This document shows positions 6,489-13,598 of a DNA stretch of 13,598 nucleotides, one piece after another. The stretch spans positions 30,352 through 43,949 of the forward strand of contig JAAVGX010000032.1 in the NCBI GenBank assembly GCA_014800065.1, in the 5' to 3' direction. The position numbers and the translations under genes were made by a program. The notes beneath the pieces were generated by a model, which saw only the letters and a program-made list of their open reading frames with translations, searched no databases and was not told where the DNA came from. The stretch comes from Bacteroidales bacterium (GTDB lineage: Bacteria; Bacteroidota; Bacteroidia; Bacteroidales; Muribaculaceae). How positions within the stretch are numbered: position 1 is the first letter of the stretch; every line of letters starts with the position of its first letter.

Positions 6489-8522
6489 ATGAAGCCCTTC
6501 TTTCATCACATTATCTCTTTTTTGGCTGTAGTGCTCCTGCTGCTGCCAATGCGCGCAGGCGCTCAGGTTAATACGGATCAGGTGATTCGTATTGGCCGAA
6601 ACGCGCTTTATTTCGACGACTACGTCCTTTCGATTCAATACTTCAATCAAGCCATTCAGGCCAAACCCTACCTGGCGCAGCCTTACTTCTATCGCGCCAT
6701 TGCCAAACTCAACCTCGAGGACTATGTGGGTGCTGAAGCCGATGCTTCGGAAGCTCTGCGCCTTAATCCCTACCTCTCCGACGCATGGGAAGTGCGAGGT
6801 GTGGCACGGCAGAATATGGGTCAGGACAGCCTCGCTATCGCCGACTATTCCAAGGCGCTCGAACTGCTCCCTCGCAACCGACAGATTCTTTTCAACAAGG
6901 GGATGGCTCAGCTCGATATGAAGCATTTCGACGATGCACGCGCAACCCTCGACCAGGTGATTCGATTCTACCCCGGATTCTCCAACGCATATTTGGGACG
7001 TGCCCGTATCGCCCTGGCTCAGGCCGACACAACCGCCGCGCTTGCCGACATCGACAAGGCTCTGAGCATCAACAAGGATGCTGTAAATGCCTACATCATG
7101 CGCGCCGACATTGCAATAAATTCCGAAGGCGACTACACCGGGGCTCTCGACGATATCGACCATGCCATCAAGCTCCTGCCACGACATGCTGGCCTCTATG
7201 TCAACAGGGCATATCTCCGCTATAAGAAGGACGACTACTCCGGCGCAATGGCCGACTTCGACTACGCACTTTCGCTCGAACCTTTCAATAAGGCCGCTCT
7301 GTTCAACCGTGGTATGCTCTTGGCCGAAGTAAATGCCAACGACCTCGCCCTGGACGACTTTAACCGCGTCCTCGAAATGGACCCCGATAACTATCAGGCG
7401 CTCTATAACCGAGCCCTTATCCACAAAGCCAAGGGAAATTACAAAGAAGCCGTAGAGGATATAGACCGCGTGGCCGAGCGCTTCCCCGATTTCCCCGGCG
7501 CAGCCTACCTCCGAGGTGCCATTTGGCAGGATGCCGGTAATTTGGCCAAAGCGGAGAAGGACTACAAACATGCGCAGGCTCTGTCCAAAGCCCTACCCTC
7601 AGCCGCCGAAGCGGAAAAGAAAGCCGCCGAAGCTCAGAGTGAAGCTCTGGAATCCGTGCCCTCGCAGGCTTCCGAAAGCCCCGACGCTGTGGCGCGACGT
7701 TTCGCTTCGCTCGTAACCGTTGACAATAATGCCGATTTCCGCGATGAATACAACAACACTGCAATCCGCGGACGTGTGCAGGACCGCAACCGTAATGTGG
7801 AAACCGAACCCATGATGCTCGTGAGCTTCTATTCCGCACCTACCGAACTGCGGGATTACACATATTATATAAAGGAGGTTGATGAACTCAACGCCACCCG
7901 TATGCTCCGATTCCTCCTGGTGGTTACAAATGCCGTGCCTCAGCTCGACGAAGCCACAACGGCCCGCCACTTCGCTTCTATCGAATATTATAACTCTTAT
8001 CTGGCAACCCATGAGCCGCGACCGGTGGACTATCTCGGGCGCGCCATGGACTTCATCACCGTCCGCGACTACGCCGGTGCCGAAAAGGACCTGAACCGAA
8101 CCATCGACATGGCGCCCAACCTCACTCTGGCTTACCTTCTCCGCGCCCAGGCTCGCTATGGCCGGTACTTACTCGAAAAGGACTCCCGCACCGGCGATGC
8201 CGTTACCCGACTTTCCATCAACCAGAAGCAACTCGACGATATTTTGGACGACTTGAACCATGTGGCTGAACTTTCACCCGAAATGGCCGTTGTTTACTTC
8301 AACAAGGGTAATGTTCTCCTCGAAACCGGAGCACTTTCCGAGGCGATGGAGGCCTACTCCAAAGCTATCGAGTTGAAGCACGATTTCGGCGAAGCGTTCT
8401 ACAACCGCGGATACGCCGCCCTGCGTGCCGGTATGCGCGAGCGTGGAATTGCCGACCTCAGCAAAGCCGGCGAACTCGGTATCGCAGGGGCTTACAACCT
8501 TATGAAACGCATGATTCAATAA
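6489..8522 (+). CDS. Secreted tetratricopeptide repeat protein
   Basis: A 677-aa protein starting at the ATG at 6489, which gives a signal peptide (MKPFFHHIISFLAVVLLLLP, cleavage after AGA at residue 25). The frame is open upstream to 6330, but those codons overlap both divergent promoter boxes; an ATG at 6468 is the only realistic alternative. Residues 33-365 are about ten consecutive TPRs of 33-35 residues, with typical signatures such as YFYRAIAKLNLEDYVGAEAD and ALYNRALIHKAKGNYKEAVE. Residues 366-398 are an Ala/Glu-rich probable helical linker. Residues 400-505 are not TPR (RGRVQDRN..., EVDELNATRMLRFLLVVTNA). TPRs resume at 512-545 and 583-665. TPRs mediate protein contacts; after export this would be periplasmic or attached to the envelope, as a scaffold. 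The architecture resembles a TPR family I associate with Bacteroidales. It heads a run of collinear plus-strand genes. Specific function unknown. Confidence 0.88.
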   Translation: MKPFFHHIISFLAVVLLLLPMRAGAQVNTDQVIRIGRNALYFDDYVLSIQYFNQAIQAKPYLAQPYFYRAIAKLNLEDYVGAEADASEALRLNPYLSDAWEVRGVARQNMGQDSLAIADYSKALELLPRNRQILFNKGMAQLDMKHFDDARATLDQVIRFYPGFSNAYLGRARIALAQADTTAALADIDKALSINKDAVNAYIMRADIAINSEGDYTGALDDIDHAIKLLPRHAGLYVNRAYLRYKKDDYSGAMADFDYALSLEPFNKAALFNRGMLLAEVNANDLALDDFNRVLEMDPDNYQALYNRALIHKAKGNYKEAVEDIDRVAERFPDFPGAAYLRGAIWQDAGNLAKAEKDYKHAQALSKALPSAAEAEKKAAEAQSEALESVPSQASESPDAVARRFASLVTVDNNADFRDEYNNTAIRGRVQDRNRNVETEPMMLVSFYSAPTELRDYTYYIKEVDELNATRMLRFLLVVTNAVPQLDEATTARHFASIEYYNSYLATHEPRPVDYLGRAMDFITVRDYAGAEKDLNRTIDMAPNLTLAYLLRAQARYGRYLLEKDSRTGDAVTRLSINQKQLDDILDDLNHVAELSPEMAVVYFNKGNVLLETGALSEAMEAYSKAIELKHDFGEAFYNRGYAALRAGMRERGIADLSKAGELGIAGAYNLMKRMIQ

Positions 8523-8567
8523 CAGTTTACCGCATCACCTTAAATAACAATAAAAAACTACATAATT

Positions 8568-10103
8568 ATGACAACCTTCACCCCCGCCGACCTTGAGCAA
8601 CTCAAAGCCAAAGGAATCAGTACCGAAACCGTTGAAGCCCAGCTGGAACGCTTCCGCACCGGATTTCCGTATCTCAAAATCGACTCTCCTTCTTCGCTTG
8701 GTCATGGAATCACGCCGGTCAACAAAGACGTGGAAGAGGCCTGCGAGGCTCGTTGGAAGCAATTCCTGGCCGACGGTGGCGACGTGGTGAAGTTTGTACC
8801 CGCCTCCGGCGCTGCTTCCCGTATGTTCAAGGCGCTCTTCGCCTTTGTCAACGGCTCTGAGGCCGTTCCTGCCGAAGGTTCGCCCGTGGCACAGCTCATC
8901 GAGCACATTCACGAGTTCGCTTTCTTCCCTCAGCTTCAGGAAACAGTGCAGCGTCTCCACGGTAAATCGGTGGAAGAACTCATCACCGAAGATCGTCACA
9001 AGGATGTTGTGGCTGCTATCATTCTCCCGCAGGGGATGAACTACGGCGGGCTGCCCAAAGCACTCCTCACATTCCACAAATATCCCGAAGGAGCCACTCG
9101 CACGGCTATGGAAGAGCAGCTCGCCGAAGGAGCGCAGACGGCTGCCTCCAACGGTAAGGTAAAACTGCACTTCACAGTATCGGCCGACCACCATAAGCTC
9201 TTCGAGGAAAAACTCACAGAGGCAATCCCGGCTATGGAGGCCAAATTCGGCGTGAAGTACGATGTGTCGATGTCGGAGCAAAAACCGTCCACCGACACAA
9301 TCGCCGTAACTCCCGATAACGAGCTCTTCCGCGACGACGACGGCAAGCTCGTATTCCGCCCCGGAGGACATGGCGCTCTTATCGAAAATCTCAACGACAT
9401 CGACGCCGAGGTGATTTTCATCAAGAATATCGATAACGTAGTGGGCGATGCTCATCGCGAACCTACCATCAAATACAAACGCCTCATCGGTGGTATGCTC
9501 CTGCTGGTGCACGACCGTATGGAATACCTTCGCCAAGCCCTCGACACCCCCGAACCCGCCGAGGACGATGTTAAGGCGGCCACAGAGTTTGTTAACTCTA
9601 TCCTCTGTACAGCCGACGAAGCTCTCTCAGAAGAGCTCTCGCTTACTGATCGTGCCCAAGCTATTCTCCGAATCTTCGACCGTCCCCTGCGAGTATGCGG
9701 CATGGTGCGGAACGAAGGCGAACCCGGCGGCGGTCCGTACAACGCTTACAGCTCCGACCAAAAGTCGATTGCGCCTCAAATACTCGAATCCACTCAGATC
9801 GACCTCTCCAAGCCCGAAAACGAGGCTATGATGAAGAAGGCCACACACTTCAACCCCGTGGACCTCGTGTGCTATGTGCGCCGACACGACGGTACCCACT
9901 ACAACCTCCCCGAGTTCGTGGATCATTCTACCGGATTCATCTCCGAAAAGAGTTTCAGTGGCCGCGACCTCCGCGCACTCGAACTCCCCGGTCTATGGAA
10001 CGGTGCCATGAGCCACTGGAACACAGTATTCATGGAAGTCCCCGCCGCTACTTTCAACCCAGTCAAGACCGTAAACGACCTTCTGCGTCCCGCTCATCAA
10101 TAA
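8568..10103 (+). CDS. DUF4301 family protein, nucleotidyltransferase-like motifs
   Basis: A 511-aa protein without signal peptide or membrane segment, so cytoplasmic. The N-terminus (FTPADLEQLKAKGIS...LERFRTGFPYLKI) and full-length pattern match the DUF4301 family, known to me mainly from Bacteroidetes and without an established function. I see motifs in the order found in UDP-sugar pyrophosphorylases: a Gly/Ala/Ser-rich loop with Arg and Lys, PASGAASRMFK (78-88); GLPKALLTFH (161-170); QKPSTDTIAV (239-247); RPGGHGALIENL (264-275), like the PDGNGGLY uridine-binding motif; and IKNIDNVV (285-292), like the metal-binding V-DN motif. I infer a GT-A-like nucleotidyltransferase fold; substrate unknown. 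Further conserved-looking motifs are RNEGEPGGGPYNAY (381-394) and GLWNGAMSHWNT (475-486). It follows the TPR gene by 45 bp and precedes gmk by 23 bp. The leader is A-rich with no Shine-Dalgarno site. Confidence 0.88.
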   Translation: MTTFTPADLEQLKAKGISTETVEAQLERFRTGFPYLKIDSPSSLGHGITPVNKDVEEACEARWKQFLADGGDVVKFVPASGAASRMFKALFAFVNGSEAVPAEGSPVAQLIEHIHEFAFFPQLQETVQRLHGKSVEELITEDRHKDVVAAIILPQGMNYGGLPKALLTFHKYPEGATRTAMEEQLAEGAQTAASNGKVKLHFTVSADHHKLFEEKLTEAIPAMEAKFGVKYDVSMSEQKPSTDTIAVTPDNELFRDDDGKLVFRPGGHGALIENLNDIDAEVIFIKNIDNVVGDAHREPTIKYKRLIGGMLLLVHDRMEYLRQALDTPEPAEDDVKAATEFVNSILCTADEALSEELSLTDRAQAILRIFDRPLRVCGMVRNEGEPGGGPYNAYSSDQKSIAPQILESTQIDLSKPENEAMMKKATHFNPVDLVCYVRRHDGTHYNLPEFVDHSTGFISEKSFSGRDLRALELPGLWNGAMSHWNTVFMEVPAATFNPVKTVNDLLRPAHQ

Positions 10104-10126
10104 TAATTTTCAACATTAAACGTATA

Positions 10127-10702
10127 ATGGTGAAGAAAGGAAAAATAATAGTTATTGCCGCACCGTCCGGTTGCGGTAAGTCCACAATAATTAACGCCAT
10201 CCTTCAGGAGGGCGACCTCAACCTCGGATTCTCCGTTTCCGCAACCACCCGCTCTCCTCGTGAGGGCGAAGTACATGGTGTAAACTACTACTTCCTCACC
10301 GAAGAGGCCTTCCGCGATGCTATCGCCGATGGACAATTCGTTGAGTACGAGGAGGTTTATCCGGGTCGGTTCTACGGAACACTGCGTTCTGAAATCGACC
10401 GCATCACCGATCAGGGTCACAACATCATCCTGGATCTGGACGTAAACGGTGCTCTCGGAGTCAAAAGCCTCTACGGCGCACAAGCCATGACGGTGTTCAT
10501 ACAGCCTCCAAGCCTTGAAGAACTGCGTAATCGCCTCGAGAGCCGCGGTACAGAAAAGCCCGAGGTCATCGACGAGCGTATTGACCGCGCCGAGTACGAA
10601 CTCAGCAAAGCGCCCGCGTTCGACCGAATAATCGTCAACGACGACCTCTCTACCGCTATCCGACAAACCCACAACCTTATTGACGGATTTATCTCTTTGT
10701 AA
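10127..10702 (+). CDS. gmk: Guanylate kinase
   Basis: A 191-aa cytoplasmic enzyme that phosphorylates GMP to GDP with ATP, an essential step in guanine nucleotide synthesis. The P-loop is APSGCGKST (12-20, Lys18). The GMP-binding region is SATTRSPREGEVHGVNYYF (38-56), with Arg42, Arg45 and Tyr54, followed by FVEYEEVYPGRFYGT (71-85). ILDLDVNGALGVK (101-113) is the strand facing the P-loop, and LRNRLESRGTEKPEVIDER (133-151) is the lid with its arginines. Length is typical. The start is the ATG before VKKGKIIVIAAPSG; the frame is open far upstream but only as an overlap of the DUF4301 gene. In many bacteria gmk follows a YicC-type gene; here DUF4301 takes that place. Confidence 0.97.
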   Translation: MVKKGKIIVIAAPSGCGKSTIINAILQEGDLNLGFSVSATTRSPREGEVHGVNYYFLTEEAFRDAIADGQFVEYEEVYPGRFYGTLRSEIDRITDQGHNIILDLDVNGALGVKSLYGAQAMTVFIQPPSLEELRNRLESRGTEKPEVIDERIDRAEYELSKAPAFDRIIVNDDLSTAIRQTHNLIDGFISL

Positions 10703-10738
10703 AGGATTGTTGTTTAAGGTTTTATAAGGCTTGGAATT

Positions 10739-11350
10739 ATGGCAAGAAAACATACCGTTGGCATCCTGGGGGGCTCTTTCAACCCCGTTCACATCGGCCA
10801 TATGATGCTCGCATCATACTTCACCCAGTGGGGACTGGTCGACGAGGTCTGGCTGACTCTTTCACCAAGAAATCCGCTTAAGGAGCCCGGGCAACTTTTG
10901 CCCGACCTCAAGCGCCTCGACATGCTCAACATCGCCATCAAGGGCGCGCAGAAACTCGATATCTGTGACCTTGAGCTTACTATGCCTCGTCCTTCATACA
11001 CAATCCGTACTCTCGATGAACTCAAGGAAAGGTATCCCGACTACCAATTCAAACTAATTATCGGGAGCGACAACTGGCAGGGGTTCGACAAATGGCGTAT
11101 GCCCGAGCGAATTCTCGAAGACTTCGGCGTAATGGTGTACCGACGACCCGGATACCCCATCGACCACGATGCCGATGGGATGGAGGTGGTCGACGCGCCG
11201 CTGCTCAACATTTCAAGCACTTTCATCCGAAATGCCCTCGCGCGCGGACGCGATGTTAAATACTTCCTCCCAAACGGTGTGTACGAATACATCATCAATA
11301 ACAATCTTTACAACGCCGCTACTATACTCCGGGAAAAAGAAAACAAATAA
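10739..11350 (+). CDS. nadD: Nicotinate-nucleotide adenylyltransferase
   Basis: A 203-aa cytoplasmic enzyme that adenylates nicotinate mononucleotide to deamido-NAD+ in NAD synthesis. The nucleotidyltransferase signature GGSFNPVHIGH is at 11-21, with the two catalytic histidines H18 and H21. NadD-type substrate motifs are RPSYTIRTL (84-92), IIGSDNW (107-113) and the second nucleotide motif ISSTFIR (158-164). The C-terminal VYEYI segment (181-185) is usual for the family, and length is normal. It lies 36 bp after gmk; a gmk-nadD pair is, as far as I know, common in Bacteroidales. Confidence 0.96.
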   Translation: MARKHTVGILGGSFNPVHIGHMMLASYFTQWGLVDEVWLTLSPRNPLKEPGQLLPDLKRLDMLNIAIKGAQKLDICDLELTMPRPSYTIRTLDELKERYPDYQFKLIIGSDNWQGFDKWRMPERILEDFGVMVYRRPGYPIDHDADGMEVVDAPLLNISSTFIRNALARGRDVKYFLPNGVYEYIINNNLYNAATILREKENK

Positions 11351-11373
11351 CCCTTCTAAACCATTATTGATAA

Positions 11374-11913
11374 ATGGACTACAAACCCACCCCCTCGGCT
11401 ATTGCAATCACCGCTCTGGCAGTTGAATATGTAAGGCTCATCAATAACGTCCGTGAGTATTCCGCCCGCGACTTCCTTCGCGAGGTGCTCCGATATATGC
11501 CCCGATTTTACATCACAATAAGCGACCTCAAACCCTACGGCGACCTCGAACCCGATGCCGAAGGCGAGAACACCGACGCTATCCTCGACCAACTCTCCGA
11601 AGAAGATCGCGCGCAGGTAAAGCAATCTATCGAGGCTGTCCTGGGTCAATTCGACACATACCTCGACACCCACGTTGAAGATATGCAGTACTCCGACACT
11701 CCTGTTGCTGTGTCGCTGGCGGAGCAACTGACCGAAGTCTACGAAGTTATGGCCGATTTGGCGGTGACTGTGGAAGACGCTCCCACTGAAACCCTCTCCG
11801 ACATAATGAGCGACTTGCTGTTCTACTTCAACGACTACCTCAGCGAAACAATATGCGCCGCCCTAAAAGCAGCAAACTACGCATACCGCAACGCCGACCT
11901 CGAAGAATTCTAA
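11374..11913 (+). CDS. DUF5063 domain-containing protein
   Basis: A 179-aa, acidic, mostly helical cytoplasmic protein with no signal peptide. The pattern matches the DUF5063 family of Bacteroidetes as I remember it: an N-terminal helix with AVEYVRLINNVREYSARDFLRE (residues about 16-37), LRYMPRFYITISDL (39-52), then the signature FDTYLDTHVEDMQYSDTPV (92-110) and a closing helix ending DLEEF. No catalytic residues are apparent and the function is unknown. It is 23 bp after nadD and 43 bp before the M18 aminopeptidase gene, so it is probably co-expressed with them. The start is the ATG before DYKPTPSAIAI; no other start fits. Confidence 0.82.
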   Translation: MDYKPTPSAIAITALAVEYVRLINNVREYSARDFLREVLRYMPRFYITISDLKPYGDLEPDAEGENTDAILDQLSEEDRAQVKQSIEAVLGQFDTYLDTHVEDMQYSDTPVAVSLAEQLTEVYEVMADLAVTVEDAPTETLSDIMSDLLFYFNDYLSETICAALKAANYAYRNADLEEF

Positions 11914-11956
11914 AAAATAACTTTCCACCCTCTCAACTTTAAACTCAAAAGAAGCC

Positions 11957-13246
11957 GTGAACCGATATATTGCCGACCTGATTGACTTCCTCGACGAAAG
12001 TCCCGTAAATTTCTTTGCCGTTGACACTGTTCGTCGCCGTCTCGAAGAGCACGGCTTCCTTGAACTTAACCCGGCTCAACGCTGGGAACTCTCCGCCGGC
12101 GACCGTCGTTATGTAATACAGAATGGTTCGGCGATTTTCGCTTTTGTCGTGGGCGACCGTGCCGAATCTCCATTCCATATCATTGCGGCACATTCCGACA
12201 GCCCCGGATTCCGGCTCAAACCCAACTGCGAAATTACCACAGAGGGTGGGGTAGTCAAACTCAACACCGAAGTATATGGCGGCCCGATTCTCTACACATG
12301 GTTCGACCGCCCGCTGTCGCTCGCAGGTAGAGTAATGCTCGACTCCGGGGACCCCCTACACCCCGAAACGCGACTCGTGCGATTCGCTCGTCCGCTCCTC
12401 ACAATTCCACATCTGGCCATACACTTCAACCGCAGCGTAAACGAGGGCAACAAACTCTCCAAACAGAAGGATATGCTGCCGGTGATGGCTATCGATGATT
12501 TCAACCCCGCCCAAGGCCTCATCCGAAAGCTACTCGCGGCAGAACTCAATGTTACCCCCGACGACATCCTCGACTACGACATGAGCCTCTACACAACCGA
12601 AGGCGCTCAGTTGGTCGGACTTAACGAAAACATCATATCCTCGGGCCGAATCGACGACCTCTCGATGGTACACGCCGGACTGATGGCGCTTACCGAAGAA
12701 GCCGACACCATAACCGATGCAACTCGCGTACTCGCAATTTTCGATAACGAAGAAACCGGTTCGGGAACCAAGCAAGGAGCCGCCTCGCCGATCCTCAAAG
12801 ACATCCTCAGCCGAATTGTTATGGCGCTCGGAGGCACCCCGGAGGATTACTCCCGGGCTGTGGCAACCTCTTTCATGATTTCCGCCGACAACGCCCACGG
12901 ATTCCATCCCAACTACGGCGAAAAATACGATCCCACCAACCATCCGAGATTAGGCGGAGGCCCCTGCATCAAAATCAACGCTAACTGCAAGTATATGACC
13001 GACGCCGACTCCGCAGCAGTGTTCGCCGCAATTTGCGCTCGTGCCGACGTGCCGGTGCAGTACTTCGTAAACCACTCGGACGTAGCCGGTGGTTCAACAT
13101 TAGGCAACATCCTCACTGCACAGATACCCTTGCGCGGTGTCGACATGGGCGCACCCGTATGGGCAATGCACTCCGCACGCGAATCAGCCTCAACAGCCGA
13201 CCACGAATACACAATCGAAGCATTCCGCACCTTCTTCCGCCTTTAA
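11957..13246 (+). CDS. apeB: M18 family aminopeptidase
   Basis: A 429-aa cytoplasmic dinuclear-zinc aminopeptidase, related to aspartyl aminopeptidases, that removes N-terminal residues from peptides. All expected metal and catalytic residues are visible: H79 in AAHSDSPGFRLKP, the bridging Asp D233 in GRIDDLSMVHA, E265 and E266 in FDNEETGSGTKQGA (catalytic base and ligand), D311 in SADNAHGFHPNY, and H405 in WAMHSARES. Length is normal. The start is GTG at 11957: no in-frame ATG lies between it and the upstream stop at 11918, and the N-terminus (YIADLIDFLDESPVNFFAV) matches the family. It is the last gene of the plus-strand run. No clear terminator follows; hairpins occur from 13380 on. Confidence 0.95.
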   Translation: MNRYIADLIDFLDESPVNFFAVDTVRRRLEEHGFLELNPAQRWELSAGDRRYVIQNGSAIFAFVVGDRAESPFHIIAAHSDSPGFRLKPNCEITTEGGVVKLNTEVYGGPILYTWFDRPLSLAGRVMLDSGDPLHPETRLVRFARPLLTIPHLAIHFNRSVNEGNKLSKQKDMLPVMAIDDFNPAQGLIRKLLAAELNVTPDDILDYDMSLYTTEGAQLVGLNENIISSGRIDDLSMVHAGLMALTEEADTITDATRVLAIFDNEETGSGTKQGAASPILKDILSRIVMALGGTPEDYSRAVATSFMISADNAHGFHPNYGEKYDPTNHPRLGGGPCIKINANCKYMTDADSAAVFAAICARADVPVQYFVNHSDVAGGSTLGNILTAQIPLRGVDMGAPVWAMHSARESASTADHEYTIEAFRTFFRL

Positions 13247-13598
13247 AGGCCAAATGTGCATTATTAGCGAGCTGCGTGGGGATTACCAAAATGTCAATGT
13301 ACTCTTTGCCGCAGTGTTCCCGGAGCCTCTGCTCGCGGACTTAGACTTGCTTTGTGGGGATTTGCTCTTTTTGTATAGTCCGAGCTGAAGCTCGGGGCCA
13401 AAGACAAAGTACCGCTTGCGCGGTGTTGCTTTTGCGGGGCGCTTTGCACTTTTGGGCGTTGGTGACATCGCTAAGCGATGTCCGTACAATCTGTTTAGCT
13501 GATTATTTGCGCGTTGGTGGATTGGAGTTATCCTTTTGCTTGTCTTGTTCTTAGGGCGGTTGCGGCTACCGCTATTTTCGTCGCTCTTGCGGCGGGGG
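13247..13598. other. Gene-free, palindrome-rich tail; possible dispersed intergenic repeat
   Basis: I see no credible gene in these 352 bp. Short open frames exist on both strands, but they have low-complexity, arginine- or lysine-rich translations and no recognisable domain. On the plus strand the stretch is visibly rich in G and T (for example around 13345-13375 and 13425-13465), while the adjacent coding strands are C/A-rich. Related words such as TTTGC, GCGG and CCGC recur. Four short hairpins lie between 13380 and 13572. A dispersed repeat or the 3' flank of a gene beyond the window are both possible. Confidence 0.4.
13380..13572. repeat. Cluster of four short perfect inverted repeats
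   Basis: The hairpins are CCGAGC-TGAA-GCTCGG (13380-13395), ACCGC-TTGC-GCGGT (13411-13424), GACATCGC-TAA-GCGATGTC (13464-13482, 8-bp stem) and GCGGT-7 nt-ACCGC (13556-13572). The second and fourth share the same arms in opposite order. None is followed directly by a strong T tract, so none is a clear terminator. Confidence 0.5.

Noticed and set aside
6483..7571. Minus-strand open frame of 362 codons
   Set aside because: It is antisense to a clear run of TPRs and has no domain of its own.
8535..9536. Minus-strand open frame of 333 codons
   Set aside because: It is antisense to the DUF4301 gene; its length reflects codon bias, and the translation has no recognisable motif.
9695..10126. N-terminal extension of guanylate kinase into the DUF4301 gene
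   Set aside because: The extension is an out-of-frame reading of the DUF4301 coding sequence. The kinase proper begins at the ATG at 10127, just before its P-loop.
13283..13554. Short open frames on both strands in the tail
   Set aside because: They overlap each other across hairpins, have biased composition and match no family I know. A repeat or non-coding reading is simpler.

Overview
The window looks like chromosomal DNA of an anaerobic gut Bacteroidales, most likely a member of the Muribaculaceae or a close relative. I infer this from Bacteroidetes-type promoters (TAnnTTTG boxes), A/T-rich leaders without Shine-Dalgarno sites, a DUF4493-type surface lipoprotein, two secreted proteins ending in a Bacteroidales-style C-terminal tag (RYFNLQG...), a Bacteroidetes-type anaerobic sulfatase-maturating enzyme, and DUF4301 and DUF5063 proteins. 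The species assignment is inference. I saw no rRNA, tRNA, CRISPR array, transposase or phage gene.

Left half (1-6338), all on the minus strand: a partial surface lipoprotein (DUF4493 plus the start of a probable PCMD domain) that runs off the left edge; a 415-aa secreted protein of unknown function; a complete radical SAM/SPASM sulfatase-maturating enzyme (anSME) just upstream of it and probably co-transcribed; and a 549-aa secreted protein with degenerate beta-propeller-like repeats. The 415-aa and 549-aa proteins end in nearly the same 32-residue tag. Hairpins lie downstream of both. This half reads as an exported or cell-surface protein region with one cytoplasmic maturase.

A 150-bp AT-rich divergent promoter region (6339-6488) separates the halves. 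Right half (6489-13246), all on the plus strand: a secreted TPR protein, a DUF4301 protein that I argue resembles sugar-nucleotide pyrophosphorylases, guanylate kinase (gmk), nicotinate-nucleotide adenylyltransferase (nadD), a DUF5063 protein and an M18 aminopeptidase. Gaps are only 23-45 bp with no obvious internal terminators, so a six-gene housekeeping operon is plausible.

The last 352 bp (13247-13598) hold no convincing gene. They are G/T-rich on the plus strand, unlike the neighbouring genes, and contain four short hairpins; they may be a dispersed intergenic repeat.

No dramatic new system is evident. The items most worth a second look are the nucleotidyltransferase-like motifs in DUF4301, the promoter boxes that nearly touch two start codons (possible leaderless mRNAs), the shared C-terminal tag, the sulfatase maturase without a sulfatase, and the palindrome-rich tail.
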